From Gorsachius magnificus (taxonomy: Eukaryota; Chordata; Aves; Pelecaniformes; Ardeidae), in NCBI GenBank assembly GCA_034008185.1, contig CM067086.1, positions 32,075,007-32,139,006 of the forward strand: a stretch of 64,000 nt of DNA, written 5' to 3'. Each line of letters starts with the position of its first letter. Positions within the stretch are counted from its first letter, which is position 1. Made by a program: the position numbers and the translations under genes. The notes below the pieces were generated by a model that was not told the DNA's origin, did no database searches, and was given only the letters and a program-made list of their open reading frames with translations. This document shows positions 1 through 10,600 of the stretch, one piece after another.

Positions 1-2715
1 ATGAGGGTTAAGTGTTTCAGTATACAAACTCCAAGGAATAGGGAAGGCCTTCAAGAACTCATGACTAATGAAAAAGAACAGAAATAAAAGAAGAGTTAGG
101 CTGGGTATTACAAAAAGAATAATTCTGAGATTGGGTTCAGATAGCAGAGCAGCTTCCTGTGGGAAGAAGTGAAATCTTCATTGCCTAAGGCATTTATACT
201 ACACTAGAAAATGCTACTCTTCATACAGTACAAACATTCACTAGCCCTAAGGCAGCAGATTAGATGACCTACTAGGTCTTTTCTCACCTCTAATTTCAGT
301 GATCCCATTAAATTGGTGCAAGAGGATACCAGGTTGTATCTGTTCAAAGACAGTAAGTGCAAGCTCAGGGAGTCAACATAGCTGAGAAAATACCAAAACC
401 AAAAATCCAATCTTGCATTAGTAAAATTTACCTTAACACATTAAAAATAAATGAAAAATCAGAAATGTGCTGAGCATTAATATTTCAAGGTGACAAAGGC
501 CAAAAGCAATTAAAAACATCCCCTAATTTTGCATGTCCATGTCATGACAGCTGTTTCATCATCTTCAGCCAAGACAGACTTGAAGACATTTTAAGTATCT
601 GCTTCTAAATTATAATTATCCTCCCCAGCTCTTTGTTGTTCAGTCCCACCTACCCTACATTGCCTTTTAACATATATGACAAGGGATGAAAGGAATGAAA
701 GGTACCATACAAGGAGACTGGTTGAAAGAAACAGGCTGAAGTAGCTCATACCTAATATCAGCTAAACCATAGCCCTATTTTGATGAAGCACCATTTCTTG
801 ATATCAATAATTCAGTGTAAGAAACAGAGATGACTGTGTATTTGCATGGCCTAATGTGGAAATTTGGGGCTAAAAATTGGCAACCCAGTCTCTTAATGAG
901 ATCCTACAGCAAATGAGTGTTTGTCAGGGCAATCAGTAAGGCTGAATCAGATGAACCAGACATCTCTTTTTAGCTTGCTGTAGAAACCACCTTATGGAAC
1001 TCTTGAATTTTCCAGAAGATCTTTTATTTTCAATTTGTAACATGCACCCACAAATAATCTTGTTTGAATAACAGAAGTGATATCAGAACCAATTGAAAAA
1101 AAAAGTAAACTCACAAAAGAAACTCTTCCATGAAGAAAAATCCAGTTACATCAGGCAGCTTCCTGAGGAAACACTTGAACAAGCTGATTGCCTTTACAAC
1201 ATGAAAGCCAGCCTACTTTGTCTCTGTCAGGCCAAGAAAGGGCTCTCAAGTGAAAGACCCTCCTGCTCCCAAGTCCTTTTGTAGCCTCCTAGAACCCAGA
1301 TCTAGGAACTCTTTTCCGTTGCAGCTACCAGGTTTGCTCCATTAGAAGGAAAGTTGATCTACAAGATAGGTAGGACCCATTACACAGGATTTTAATATTA
1401 TACCGTCACCTTCAATTGCACTGTGATCTGCTGGTTGTCCCAGAAGCTCACAAAACACAAGTTGCATTTGCTCTCCCATGTAAGACATCCTTAAAGAAGG
1501 ATGCTGATACTCCTACATCTGAAGTTTCTGGATGATTCCCACTGGCAGCTCCTACACAGACCACCCTACCACAAAAAACAGTCAGGAGGTGAGGCACAGG
1601 ATACTGTTGCTAAAACTGGGGTTTGGGCAATGATGGATGTCCTCCTGCTAAGAGCTCTTCTCCACTCTGCAGCAAGAGAATGTCACCAAACGTAGCACTG
1701 ATTTCATCCTGCAGTTGGGAAGTGGCACAGGAAGATTAAGGGAACTGCTGAGTGCCATGAATGCCCTCTGGCTAATCCAGAAATACGAGGTGACAAGGTA
1801 CTTCAAGCTATGACAATTTATCTGTTCTGGGGACTGGAGTTATTCCCAACAGCTGTTCTAGGCTGTTTCATAAAATATATGGAATACTAGCAGCTCCTAT
1901 CTAAACCTTGAAGTAAACCCATTGCTTCTTAAGGCAATTTTCTTTTGATATTCCCTTTACGTTCTTCCTTTCTCCCACTTCAGTTAACATATATCAGATA
2001 GAAAACATTCTTATTGAGAATCCCCAACTTTCCTCCTCAGATTCTTCCCGTTTCTTGTGATTTCAGTGCCTCCATACAGTTTCACCATCATCTGCAATCT
2101 TAAGTTTATATCTTCCTGCTCCCCCTTTTCCCACTCATGTTCGTGATCTTTTCTTTGCTGTTTTTTTTATGCTTGGGTCTTCCCTCATCCACACTATTAC
2201 CCACAAAAATAATCTCAACATTTACTTAGGCCCAGACATAAGTAACCTACTTTCAGTTGTGAAATAATCCAATCATTTCTCTGTCAAAAAATATCCCCCA
2301 CAGAGAAAAATCTTGAAGTTTCTAAAAAGAAGCCCCTCTGTATTTTCTCAACTGCTTAGACCAAAACCACAGCCCAGATCTCAAGAGCCAAATGCATCAG
2401 TTTGTACATCCATGTTTGCTGAACAGCAAACAGAATAAAGATGACAGCTATCTGGGATGAATTAACAGATGAAGAAGTTAGAGGTTCCCCAGCTGTGGTT
2501 TGGGGAAACAGAAACATCCCTCATCACCCATCAACTGCAACCTTCTGGACACAAAAAAGGATGTTATCTGAAATTATCTGATAGCCTGCACTCCAAGTCC
2601 TGCAACACTGAAAAGCAGCAGGATAGCTACAATGAAGAAAGAATGAAACAAGAACAGACAGTGAGGGACTGCAGCCTAGTTAAAAGAAACTTTTTTTTTT
2701 TAGATGGAACGTTAC
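1..2715 (-). other. SMOC1: SMOC1 intron 7 (partial)
   Basis: This is sequence downstream of exon 7 in gene orientation. It has no convincing exon on either strand, and I looked in particular for the start of the second thyroglobulin domain. It contains ordinary AT-rich intronic sequence with short homopolymer runs, for example the T-run at 2161-2168 and the A/T-rich run beside the exon 7 donor at 2690-2701. I see no identifiable repeat. Confidence 0.85.
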
Positions 2716-2796
2716 CTGAATTCCTTATACTGGAGCTGTTCAGTTTGGAATCTTTGATGACCAAGTGCTTAATCCAAAGGGTGGGTGCTGTGATTT
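2716..2796 (-). CDS. SMOC1: SMOC1 exon 7: linker leading to thyroglobulin domain 2
   Basis: The exon encodes ITAPTLWIKHLVIKDSKLN followed by SSSIRNS, with a split Glu at the start and a split codon (G|) at the end. It corresponds to the segment just before the second thyroglobulin type-1 domain in human SMOC1. The acceptor is ctctttcag above 2796 and the donor is TTCAG followed by gtaacg below 2716. It is phase 1 at both ends. Asn-Ser-Ser within the segment is an N-glycosylation sequon. Human SMOC1 has Asn-Asn-Thr-Asn here, so a glycan site seems kept with different residues. The next exon, expected to start with EKVYSCDQ-like sequence, was not found in 1-2715 and must lie outside the window. 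A 132-codon open frame on the plus strand (2469-2867) is antisense to this exon and has no recognisable content. Confidence 0.94.
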
Positions 2797-4242
2797 CTGA
2801 AAGAGAAAAAATAACTGCCTTAAAGAAACTACAGCAACTAGTGAATACATATGGTTGTTACTCATAAGGCAAGATGTTTGCTACAATCCTGCCTTAACTG
2901 ATCTTTGTAAAAATCAGATCATCCCCTCGTGAGGTCTTCTACCTCTTATGAACCACTATTTGTAAATCTTCCACAAGGTTATCTCATGATCTTCCCATTC
3001 CAGAGAGTACCTTTTTGCTGGCAAAACATTTTTTTTTCCTCCCTCTATCCCCCACTTCCCAAATTCTCAAGTCTAAAGCCCTCAGCACTTAGGAGATCTC
3101 AAAGGTTATGTTGTGTGCTACAGTATATGTTGGTTTCCACTAAAGTACATATGAAATCCAGAGTTTAAAACATCAATCCAGACCTTAAATATTGCTTTAA
3201 TAGCCCAAGAAGAGCTGACCACAGTCAGTTCCCTAAAACAAGCAACAACAAAATCTGAAATAAATAGGCAGAGAAATTAAGATATTTCTGGAAATACTTG
3301 AAAGAAAGTCTGTTAAAGAAACAAGTTCTGGTTAGAAAAGCACATCTGATGCACTAAACCAAGATATCCAAACAAATTTGTGGGGGGGAAAAAAGTGCTT
3401 AGAGCACCTCCTCTGAGGTGTTACAATCAACTTCAAAACACAACAGAACCTGCCCTAAGCCACAGAAATGGCACCGTATCAGCATTTGATTAGAACTGAG
3501 CAAAGCAGTACTCTGTACCATGTGCTAAAGCTCCTGAAGTGACATTTTCAGAACTGATATTTTCTGAAAATTTTCAGTTTCCACAAGAGCATGCTTTAAA
3601 CACTTGATCCTAGAGTTTGTCTTAAGTTCCTCTAAGAAGTTTTTACAAGTTTTCCTGCTCCCTTGTTGACATTTACATGGATCTGCTCAGCAAGGGAGAA
3701 GCTGGCTGACTACTAGAGAAACTGATTATACATTATAAGAACACAAAGGAAAAATGAAAGGGAATTTTTCCTTCCTAAATGTTTTCAGCTACGTTGATTG
3801 TAGGCATTATCGTAATCATGCTCAGGGCATTTTTTCACATGGAAATGTATGTTGAACACTGATATTCCACCAGTGGTAAACATTTGATTAACAAAGGTTA
3901 CCTTATCTGCAGGTTTTACTACACTATGTTATCATCATTCAGTTACGATGTGCTCCTACAAATACGTATACTTAGATACTTTGGGCCTTTCTGAGGGAGA
4001 ACTACATCAAATTAAACATCGGGTGAGAGGGGTAGGAAGGGGAGAAGCATAAAAGTAGAAAAAGCCCACACACCAAAGTGCTGGATCCAAACTCCTAGAT
4101 CTGGGACAAAATTTAGCTCTCACTCTGCACTGTATGGACTGAGTGTCTACAGCTGAAAAAGGAGGGACAACTAAAGATGCCTTTAGAGACACAGTGGTGC
4201 ATATCTTGAAGTAAGGTTGGAAGGTGCAGAAAAAGGAGCTGT

Positions 4243-4275
4243 GAGAAAAAGAGGAGAAAGGAAAAGAAAAGGAAA
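4243..4275 (+). repeat. Purine-only tract
   Basis: There are 33 consecutive A/G bases on the plus strand (gagaaaaagaggagaaagg and on to ggaaa). It is simple-sequence intronic DNA and explains the Phe/Ser-rich shadow frames on the minus strand at 4007-4373. Confidence 0.8.
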
Positions 4276-5281
4276 TTAATCCTTTGGGATCTACCATAAA
4301 AATGTATTTTCCATCCAGTTAACCTGGAACACTTTTTGGAATACAGGTAAGCAGCATAGACTCCTCTGAGCAACAGATCTGTAGAAAGAGTAGATTCCCT
4401 CTGTGTTAAGAGGTGAAGTTTAAGAAAAAGAGAAGATGTTTAAAGAAGGTATTCTTTAGGAAATGAATACAACTTGTACATTGAAACTAAATAGAGGGTG
4501 GATGCAAAGAAAACAGAGCCTAGAAATGCAGGAGGAAATAAAACCTTTGATTTAAAACTATAGCACAGACAGTTAATAAAATACTCTTCTGCAGAGGAGA
4601 GTCTTGTCCTAAGAGAGATTCACTATAAGCATCACTGAGATCTGAATTGTAATGAAGTAAATAATTTTTAAAGAGATGGTTGCTTTATGATTCAAACCTT
4701 GGACAGGAGAGTTTAAGTTATCTGATCTACATTATCACTGGCACTGCTCTGTTATGCCCTCAGGGAGGATGGTAGGGAGTGGGAGGGGAACTTATGCCTG
4801 AAATTTGAATTGCCATTATCCTCTACTCTAGGTGAAAACGTGAGAAAGGTGAACCTTCATCTTGGAGATGCTGAGGTCCAACGGGTATCACACATTTTAG
4901 GGGCAGCTGAGTATTTAATGCCCTTTGAAAAAAAGTCAGCCCCTTGTCGATTGAAGGTAGGCACCCAAAAACAAAGCATGAAAAAAATTCCACATTTTTA
5001 TTGTCCATTCATGTTGCTATCAGCTCCACACTGGTTGCCTGACTTTGAAAACACAGGTTTTCAGGAGCCCAGAAGATCTCAAACCCACTGAAATTGAATA
5101 GGATTTAGACTTTAACTCTTTTGAACATCTATGAAGAGTCCAGACCTAACAGGTGAATGGATACATGTTTTGCCCTTTTCTGTCATCTGACCTTTGTCAG
5201 ACACTAAGTACAGGCCATTCCTCAGGAAGACCTAAGGCACCGGGAGAATATTCTAGTGAAGTATCATGACGCGTTTGCTCC

Positions 5282-5496
5282 GATAGAATCAAGAGATTGT
5301 TCAGGATGACATCCTGAAGTATCTAGATCAACCTTCTGCTCCAGACAGGGTCAGCTATAAGAACAGACCAGGTTGCTCACAGTTTTATCCAACTGGCTCA
5401 GAAAGGAAGGACAGAATGTATTCTCTGGGAAATCTGTTCCACTACCTCGTTGTCCTCATGGTGACTAAGTTTCTCCTTATATCCAGTCCAAACATT
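5282..5496 (-). mobile_element. Older CR1 LINE, 3' part (left of the nested insertion)
   Basis: This is degraded but readable CR1 sequence in reverse complement. It starts with a tail-like atagaatcaagag at about 5283. Then come catcctgaagtatctagatc, an equivalent of the ctggtccaacctcctgctc block with agacagggtcagct, and finally gttccactacctcgttgtcc and ttctccttatatccagtcc, which correspond to the part of CR1 reading caccctcatagtaaag...ttccttatatctagtc. Divergence is clearly greater than in the copy inserted at 5497. The sequence breaks off at the insertion and resumes at about 6015. Confidence 0.7.
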
Positions 5497-6014
5497 ACAC
5501 AGAATCACAGAATGGCAGGGGTTGGAAGGGACCTTGGGAGATCATCCAGTCCAACCCTCCTGCTAAAGCAGGCTCACCCAGAGCATGTTGCATAGGGCAT
5601 CATCCAGGCGGGCTTTGAATATCTCCAGAGAAGGAGACTCCACAACCCCCCGGGCAGCCTGTTCCAGTGCTCTGTCACCCTCAAAGTAAAGAAGTTCTCC
5701 CACATATTCAACTGAAACCTCTTATGTTTCGGTTTGTGCCCATTGCCCCTTGTCCTGTTGCTGGGCTCCACTGAGAAGAGTCTGGCTCCGTCCTCATGAC
5801 ATCTACCCTTGAGATATTTGTACATGTTGATGAGATCCCCTCTCAGGCTTCTCTTCTTCAGGCTGAACAAGCCCAACTCTCTCAGCCTTTCCTCCTAGGG
5901 GAGATGCTCCAGTCCCCTAATCATCTTTGTTGCCCTCCTCTGGACTCTCTCTAGGAGTTCCTCAACTTTCTTTAACTGGGGAGCCCAGAACTGGACACAG
6001 TACTCCAGGTGGGA
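5497..6014 (-). mobile_element. CR1 LINE, 5'-truncated, younger copy
   Basis: The plus strand reads the reverse complement of a CR1 3' end: octamer-like units agaatcac/agaatggc at 5501-5516, then the familiar stretch for ggttggaagggacc and tccagtccaaccctcctgc. The minus strand at 5574-5876 gives a mostly intact C-terminal fragment of the CR1 reverse-transcriptase protein ([16 protein letters not shown], then RTRGNG and [14 protein letters not shown]). The copy is about 0.5 kb, so it is heavily 5'-truncated, as most CR1 copies are, and cannot move by itself. It is flanked by aaacatt at 5490-5496 and again at 6015-6021, which fits a target-site duplication. It lies inside an older CR1. Confidence 0.93.
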
Positions 6015-6185
6015 AAACATTGTTTCAGTTTATGACTGTTGTATCCCATTATGCATTACTATAAAAAGCCTGGCTCCATCTTCTTGATAAACCTCCCTGT
6101 AGGTATTGGAAAGCTGCTATTAAGTCTGCACCTTTAAGTCTTCTCCAGGCTAAACACTTCTTACACCATTCCTGACGTACCCACT
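6015..6185 (-). mobile_element. Older CR1 LINE, continuation (right of the nested insertion)
   Basis: After the younger CR1, the text picks up where the older one stopped: gtttcagtttatgactgttg corresponds to the CR1 section for tttcaatttatgcccatt. It continues with aaaaagcctggctccatctt, cctccctgtaggtattgg and ttaagtcttctccaggctaa, all in the order expected for a reverse-complement CR1. The order and absence of overlap with 5282-5496 show that the two pieces were one element before the insertion. Confidence 0.7.
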
Positions 6186-6195
6186 TTAAGTCACT

Positions 6196-6275
6196 GTTGG
6201 AGACAGAATGCTCAAAGGTGGTGGATATACAAACTTTTGGTCAGACCCAGAATGGATTTTCTTATGCTTACTGCA
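6196..6275 (+). repeat. Possible ancient retroposon 3' tail
   Basis: The stretch gagacagaatgctcaaaggt followed by acttttggtcagacccagaa and tggattttcttatgc resembles the end of an old amniote retroposon family whose tail reads gagacaggatactgggctag...tttggtctgacccagta...ttcttatgtt. It is on the plus strand, opposite in direction to the adjoining CR1 pieces. I recognise the pattern from sauropsid genomes but cannot assign a family name with certainty. Confidence 0.42.
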
Positions 6276-7582
6276 TTTACTAGTGCATTCTTTCCTTTGA
6301 ATATCTATGGGCACCCTCTCAGGGGAAAACTTAAAGGCCAGAAGCATGCTGTGATTACAAACAGCAATTTAATACAACATCAGCTTGCTGCCAGGAGGAA
6401 CTTTCTTTTGATATAAACAAGAGATAGTCAGCATGGCTTCAGTCTTCTCTGTTTATTCGAGAATGCTTTTTGCTCTGAGGGCTTGGCTTTGTTTCTTAAA
6501 GTTCACAAGCAGATTCTTACAAGCCTATGATCACTAAATGGAAGTGACAGGACTACAGCATCTTGCCATTAAATAAGCTTATTTTAGCAACAGAAAACCC
6601 CACCCCATCACCTGTTTTACAAGAAGGCAGGAGGTATCATCGGCCTTTCCTTTAACCTTTAAAAAAAAAAAAAACCCAAAACTCTATAAAATGCATAGGC
6701 TTTCCCTCACTGCTTTAAGGTCCACAGTTTCAGCTGAGTCAGAGTGATTAGGACTTCAGCCTACAGCTTGACTATAATGGTTGTGGGTTTAAAGCTGTAG
6801 AAAACATGCACCACTTCTAGGCAATACACAAGATCTAAGCAATTGCTTATAGGCCCATTCACTACCCAAGGACCACTATCCCCACTGGTATTTATGTTTA
6901 CCTGTAAAAGGCTAAAAACCCTCTGTGATGACAACAATTTCATCCTTGTTTCAAGGCTTCCAATGGATGAAAGTCCAATATTCCCTCTCCAAAAGAATAC
7001 AATTGCAAGATTAGCCCAATTGAGAAGGAAACTGCTTTGGTTGATCATGAATTAAGCAGGCCCAGGACACTGCCTTCATTTGCTTAAATAGTATGCGTGT
7101 CAATGAAAGTAATTGCTAAATAAAGAAAACACCCAGCAATTTTTTTTCAAGTCAACATTCACACTTTTAGGTTTAGCACTACCCTACCTTTCGTGAAGCT
7201 GTAAGGCGTTGCAGAGTTTATGAAATTCCCAGAATTGGTATCACAAGGGTGGAGAGAGTGAGAGGGTAAGGACAGTCTAAAGAAAGTTGCCATTTCTGAC
7301 TCAATGCACATTTTTTTCGCCGTGACACCTTTTCCTCCAAGGTTACCCCAGGAATCTGGTCAACTGGTGTTATTGTTGGATTCCAGGAAAGAGGGGAGGA
7401 TGTAAAAGGATTAGGGAAAATGCCTGAGGTCCCAAGGGCACTGTGAAATTTGGATAACTTATGAGATTCGCTGGCTTTTCTGCTTTGCAGGATAAAGAAA
7501 GCGTTTGAGCCATAAACCCTAGGGAAGAGAGAGAGGGAAGTAACTTTTTGTTATTATTAGGTTTTTTAGGGGTTGCTCTTAC

Positions 7583-7639
7583 CTTCTCCATCGAAAATAG
7601 GCTGAGTTTCCATGGTAGGTGTTGGCTTCGAACCATCAT
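7583..7639 (-). CDS. SMOC1: SMOC1 exon 6: linker exon
   Basis: This 57-base exon encodes DDGSKPTPTMETQPIFDGE (the first Asp is split with exon 5), matching the linker of human SMOC1 with conservative changes such as Val to Ile and Asp to Glu near the end. The acceptor is ccttaattcag above 7639 and the donor is GAAG followed by gtaaga below 7583. It is phase 1 at both ends. A Pro- and Thr-rich composition suggests an extended, flexible spacer. A 165-codon open frame on the opposite strand (7612-8109) overlaps the exon but resembles nothing and looks like chance. Confidence 0.93.
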
Positions 7640-10600
7640 CTGAATTAAGGGTTAAAAAGAATCGAAAAGAAACTACCATTATTGAGGTAAATACTATCTA
7701 CTCTCCAGTACTGTTGAATGATTGGGATTTGTACATGGCCCGGCCAAGTCCAGAAGCGAGAGAAGACAGACAGAAAGAAAACAAATTATTCAGAGTTTAC
7801 GCTAACAGCAATAACATTTTACATAGCAAGCATGCATCAAGCACTATCCCTAGACTTCAAAGCCTCCCTTCCTCCCCTCTCCCTCCCCAGACTGTTGGTG
7901 TGCATCACCTGGTAGACTCCCCTTGTTGCGCTGATAAGGCAATCGCCACCTTAGTTTCAGGTGGCTGTATATCCCACCCGGGACATTTCCTGAGACAGCA
8001 GAGGCTGTCCCACTGTGTCTTTCTCATTCTTTTTGTTCAAAAGAAAAACACTTCTTCTGAAACTTACCTGTGCAGAACATGGCACCAGCATTCACTGCAG
8101 CACTGTTAGAACGGGATGGTCAAATAGCAAATCTTTTCTTACAATGTCTGCATCAAGGTATTCTCTAATTGCAATGCTGTGGCAATGTCTTCTAATTGCA
8201 AAATCATGGAAAAAACTTCTCTCAGATTAGGTTTTTCATGTGCAAGAATGCTCCATGTCTTCTGACCACAAGGCTTTCATAATTAAAAGCTTCAACCAAA
8301 AAAGATTCCACAGAGAATATAAATCTCAAAGTTTAGAGATGGACCACAGGGAAAAGTGTTGAGTTTACACTCTGTTTGGCTTAGTAGGCCTGTCCATCAT
8401 ACCTACAGACCCGGCTTGGATTCAGGCTGAGCTGAATGTCCTCGGCGCTCAGAGGGATCTGGATTTCAAGCCCCAGCTTGGAGCACTGGCAAGTTGGACA
8501 GTGGCACAGCATTAAGTGAGGCCAAAACTTCGACTGGGGCAAGCTAAGCTGGAGCAAACTGTAGAGAAAACTTTTGTTACACTGCAAGATAAGAGTGTAG
8601 AACATTGTTGGGATGTAAACTAAGATGAGATTAGCCTAGAATTGCTTTTTATTTCCTTTTTGGAATACAGTGGCTTTAGTTTACAGTTTGTAACAACTAT
8701 TTTTGTGTATATTATGGGCAAAGATGACACTAGGCACCAGCAAAGTTGGCAGTAACCTAAAATGGAAAATTGCATGGCAAAATTCAGTTGGAAAGAGAAG
8801 TCTATGCCAGAAAAGCAAGGCTTGCCACTGTCTCCATGACCGTATCAGAAGCATGGGGCAGAAGCCATTTGGAGCAAAGGGGCAGAGGACAGCCCCTCCT
8901 AGAAGCAGCAATAACTGTTTCTCAGCCTTCCCTTATGTTGGTTCTGATTACAAAAATAAGAGACTATTGGAAGGGCAGAGATGGAAAACAGAGGCTTGTA
9001 AATTATTTTTCCACCAATACCTGTATTTGCAGTTTTATAAAGTGAGCAAAAGCCTGAACACCTCTTCCACAGATCATTAATTTTATGCATTTCCACAGAA
9101 AGCAATCTAAATCACAGAAAGAAAACCTGGTAATTTCATTTCAACCTCAGAGATCCCCTGAAGTAAAGGAGGCTGACAGAAATAAGCAAGAGATCCTGTT
9201 GTCATTCTCCCTGTTGAGCAATGCGTTTGTTTTTATACTTAATTATAAGCATAGCAAAAAAAAATATTTCAAGAAAAATACTTACCATTCCTCAGTCAAC
9301 TCTTGTTCTAAGTTTTCCTGTTATTGGGTATTACCAGTAATATGGATAAGCAGTATTTTTCTTTAAAGTTTGAACAACAGATTTCTCGGAAAAAATTCCC
9401 AAATTTTGCTTAAAAGGAGGAAGATTTTGCCCTCTAGAGAAATCTCTGGATAAAAGTAAATAGTTGATCTTCGCTTTTTTTTTGTCAGTATACACTGTTC
9501 TACAAGATCCCAGAAACCACAGCTATGACATTTTATTTATTTAGGATGACACTTCACACTGTAACGAAGCAGTGAGCAGTACGTAATCAGCACAATTGGC
9601 TTTACAGATTGAGAAACCAACCCAGAAGTGCAAAAGATACTCATAGAACAACTGGAAAGGTGAATAATTCTTAAGTTATATAAAATAGGAAGAGACCTGC
9701 ATAAAAAAATACCATCATAATAATAATTATAAGTTTATTCCTATTGTTCTCATGAATGCTTCTGCACCAAGTAATTACAGAATTGCTTTTCAGATTTAAA
9801 GCAGCAACACAGAAGCCAACAATGGAGAAAAATTACAAGTGGATCTGAGCCACAACACTTTTTATCCAAACCATTATGTGAACTTTGGCAGAACTTCGGA
9901 TGCTTCAGGTTCAGGGGGTTTCTTTCAACCTCGTGTGTATGTGTGTGACAAACAGAAACAGTAGCAATTGCAATTTGCGAAATACATTCTTCTTAAAGAA
10001 AGAGGGTTTTGTAGCAGTTTCTGTATAAATTTAGCCATTAAGCTACTGAAGGGTATTAAACAGTGACAGAATAAATGCAGCAAATAAACAAAAATACCAC
10101 ACGAACCTTTGAACTGTGTTTGATTATTAAGATCATCTCAGTAAAATGGCTGTGAACTACATAATCATTTCCTCACTAAGTTACTAAGGCCAAATTGCCA
10201 CTAAGTCCACATTGTAGCAGCACCCAGTACAGTGTTAAGGGTTTTGCAAATAGAGGGAAGTATAATTACTCCCCTGTTGTTTGAGCAAGTATAGTTCTTT
10301 CATCACACATACAAGAAAAAAAATACAATAGACAAGGGCCCTGTAATTACATTCACCATATTTCAAAAAAATCAAAGCATAGATATTTCTGATTTCTTTA
10401 AGGTCATGAAATAGTCACATAAAAGACAAAAATTGCACTTTATTAAAAACGCCACGCTCACTTCCCAGCTGCCAGCTTCGTACTCCAAAACTACCAAGTC
10501 TATTTGTTAAACTGGAGAATTCTCAGTAGGTCTCAGTGTTCAAATTAGCTTATGGCAAAGTTTCACTGCTGTTCCCTTTGGGCAGAAGAACAACCCTAAT

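Larger units (their letters stand above)
2797..7582 (-). other. SMOC1: SMOC1 intron 6
   Basis: This 4.8-kb intron between exons 6 and 7 begins with gtaaga and ends with ctctttcag. It holds the nested CR1 pair at about 5282-6185, an ancient retroposon tail at about 6196-6275, and a purine-only run at 4243-4275. The rest shows no recognisable gene. The open frames on both strands are short and dissimilar to known proteins. Confidence 0.85.

Noticed and set aside
1..2715. Possible exon 8 (second thyroglobulin domain) in the window
   Set aside because: No minus-strand frame shows a CWCV motif or an EKVYSCDQ-like start. The exon must lie outside.
2469..2867. 132-codon open frame on the plus strand
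   Set aside because: It is antisense to SMOC1 exon 7 and resembles no known protein.
5574..5876. Minus-strand 100-codon protein as a host gene
   Set aside because: It is the C-terminal fragment of CR1 reverse transcriptase in a truncated element.
7612..8109. 165-codon open frame on the plus strand
   Set aside because: It is antisense to SMOC1 exon 6 and its intron, has no recognisable domain, and the exon on the other strand is clear.
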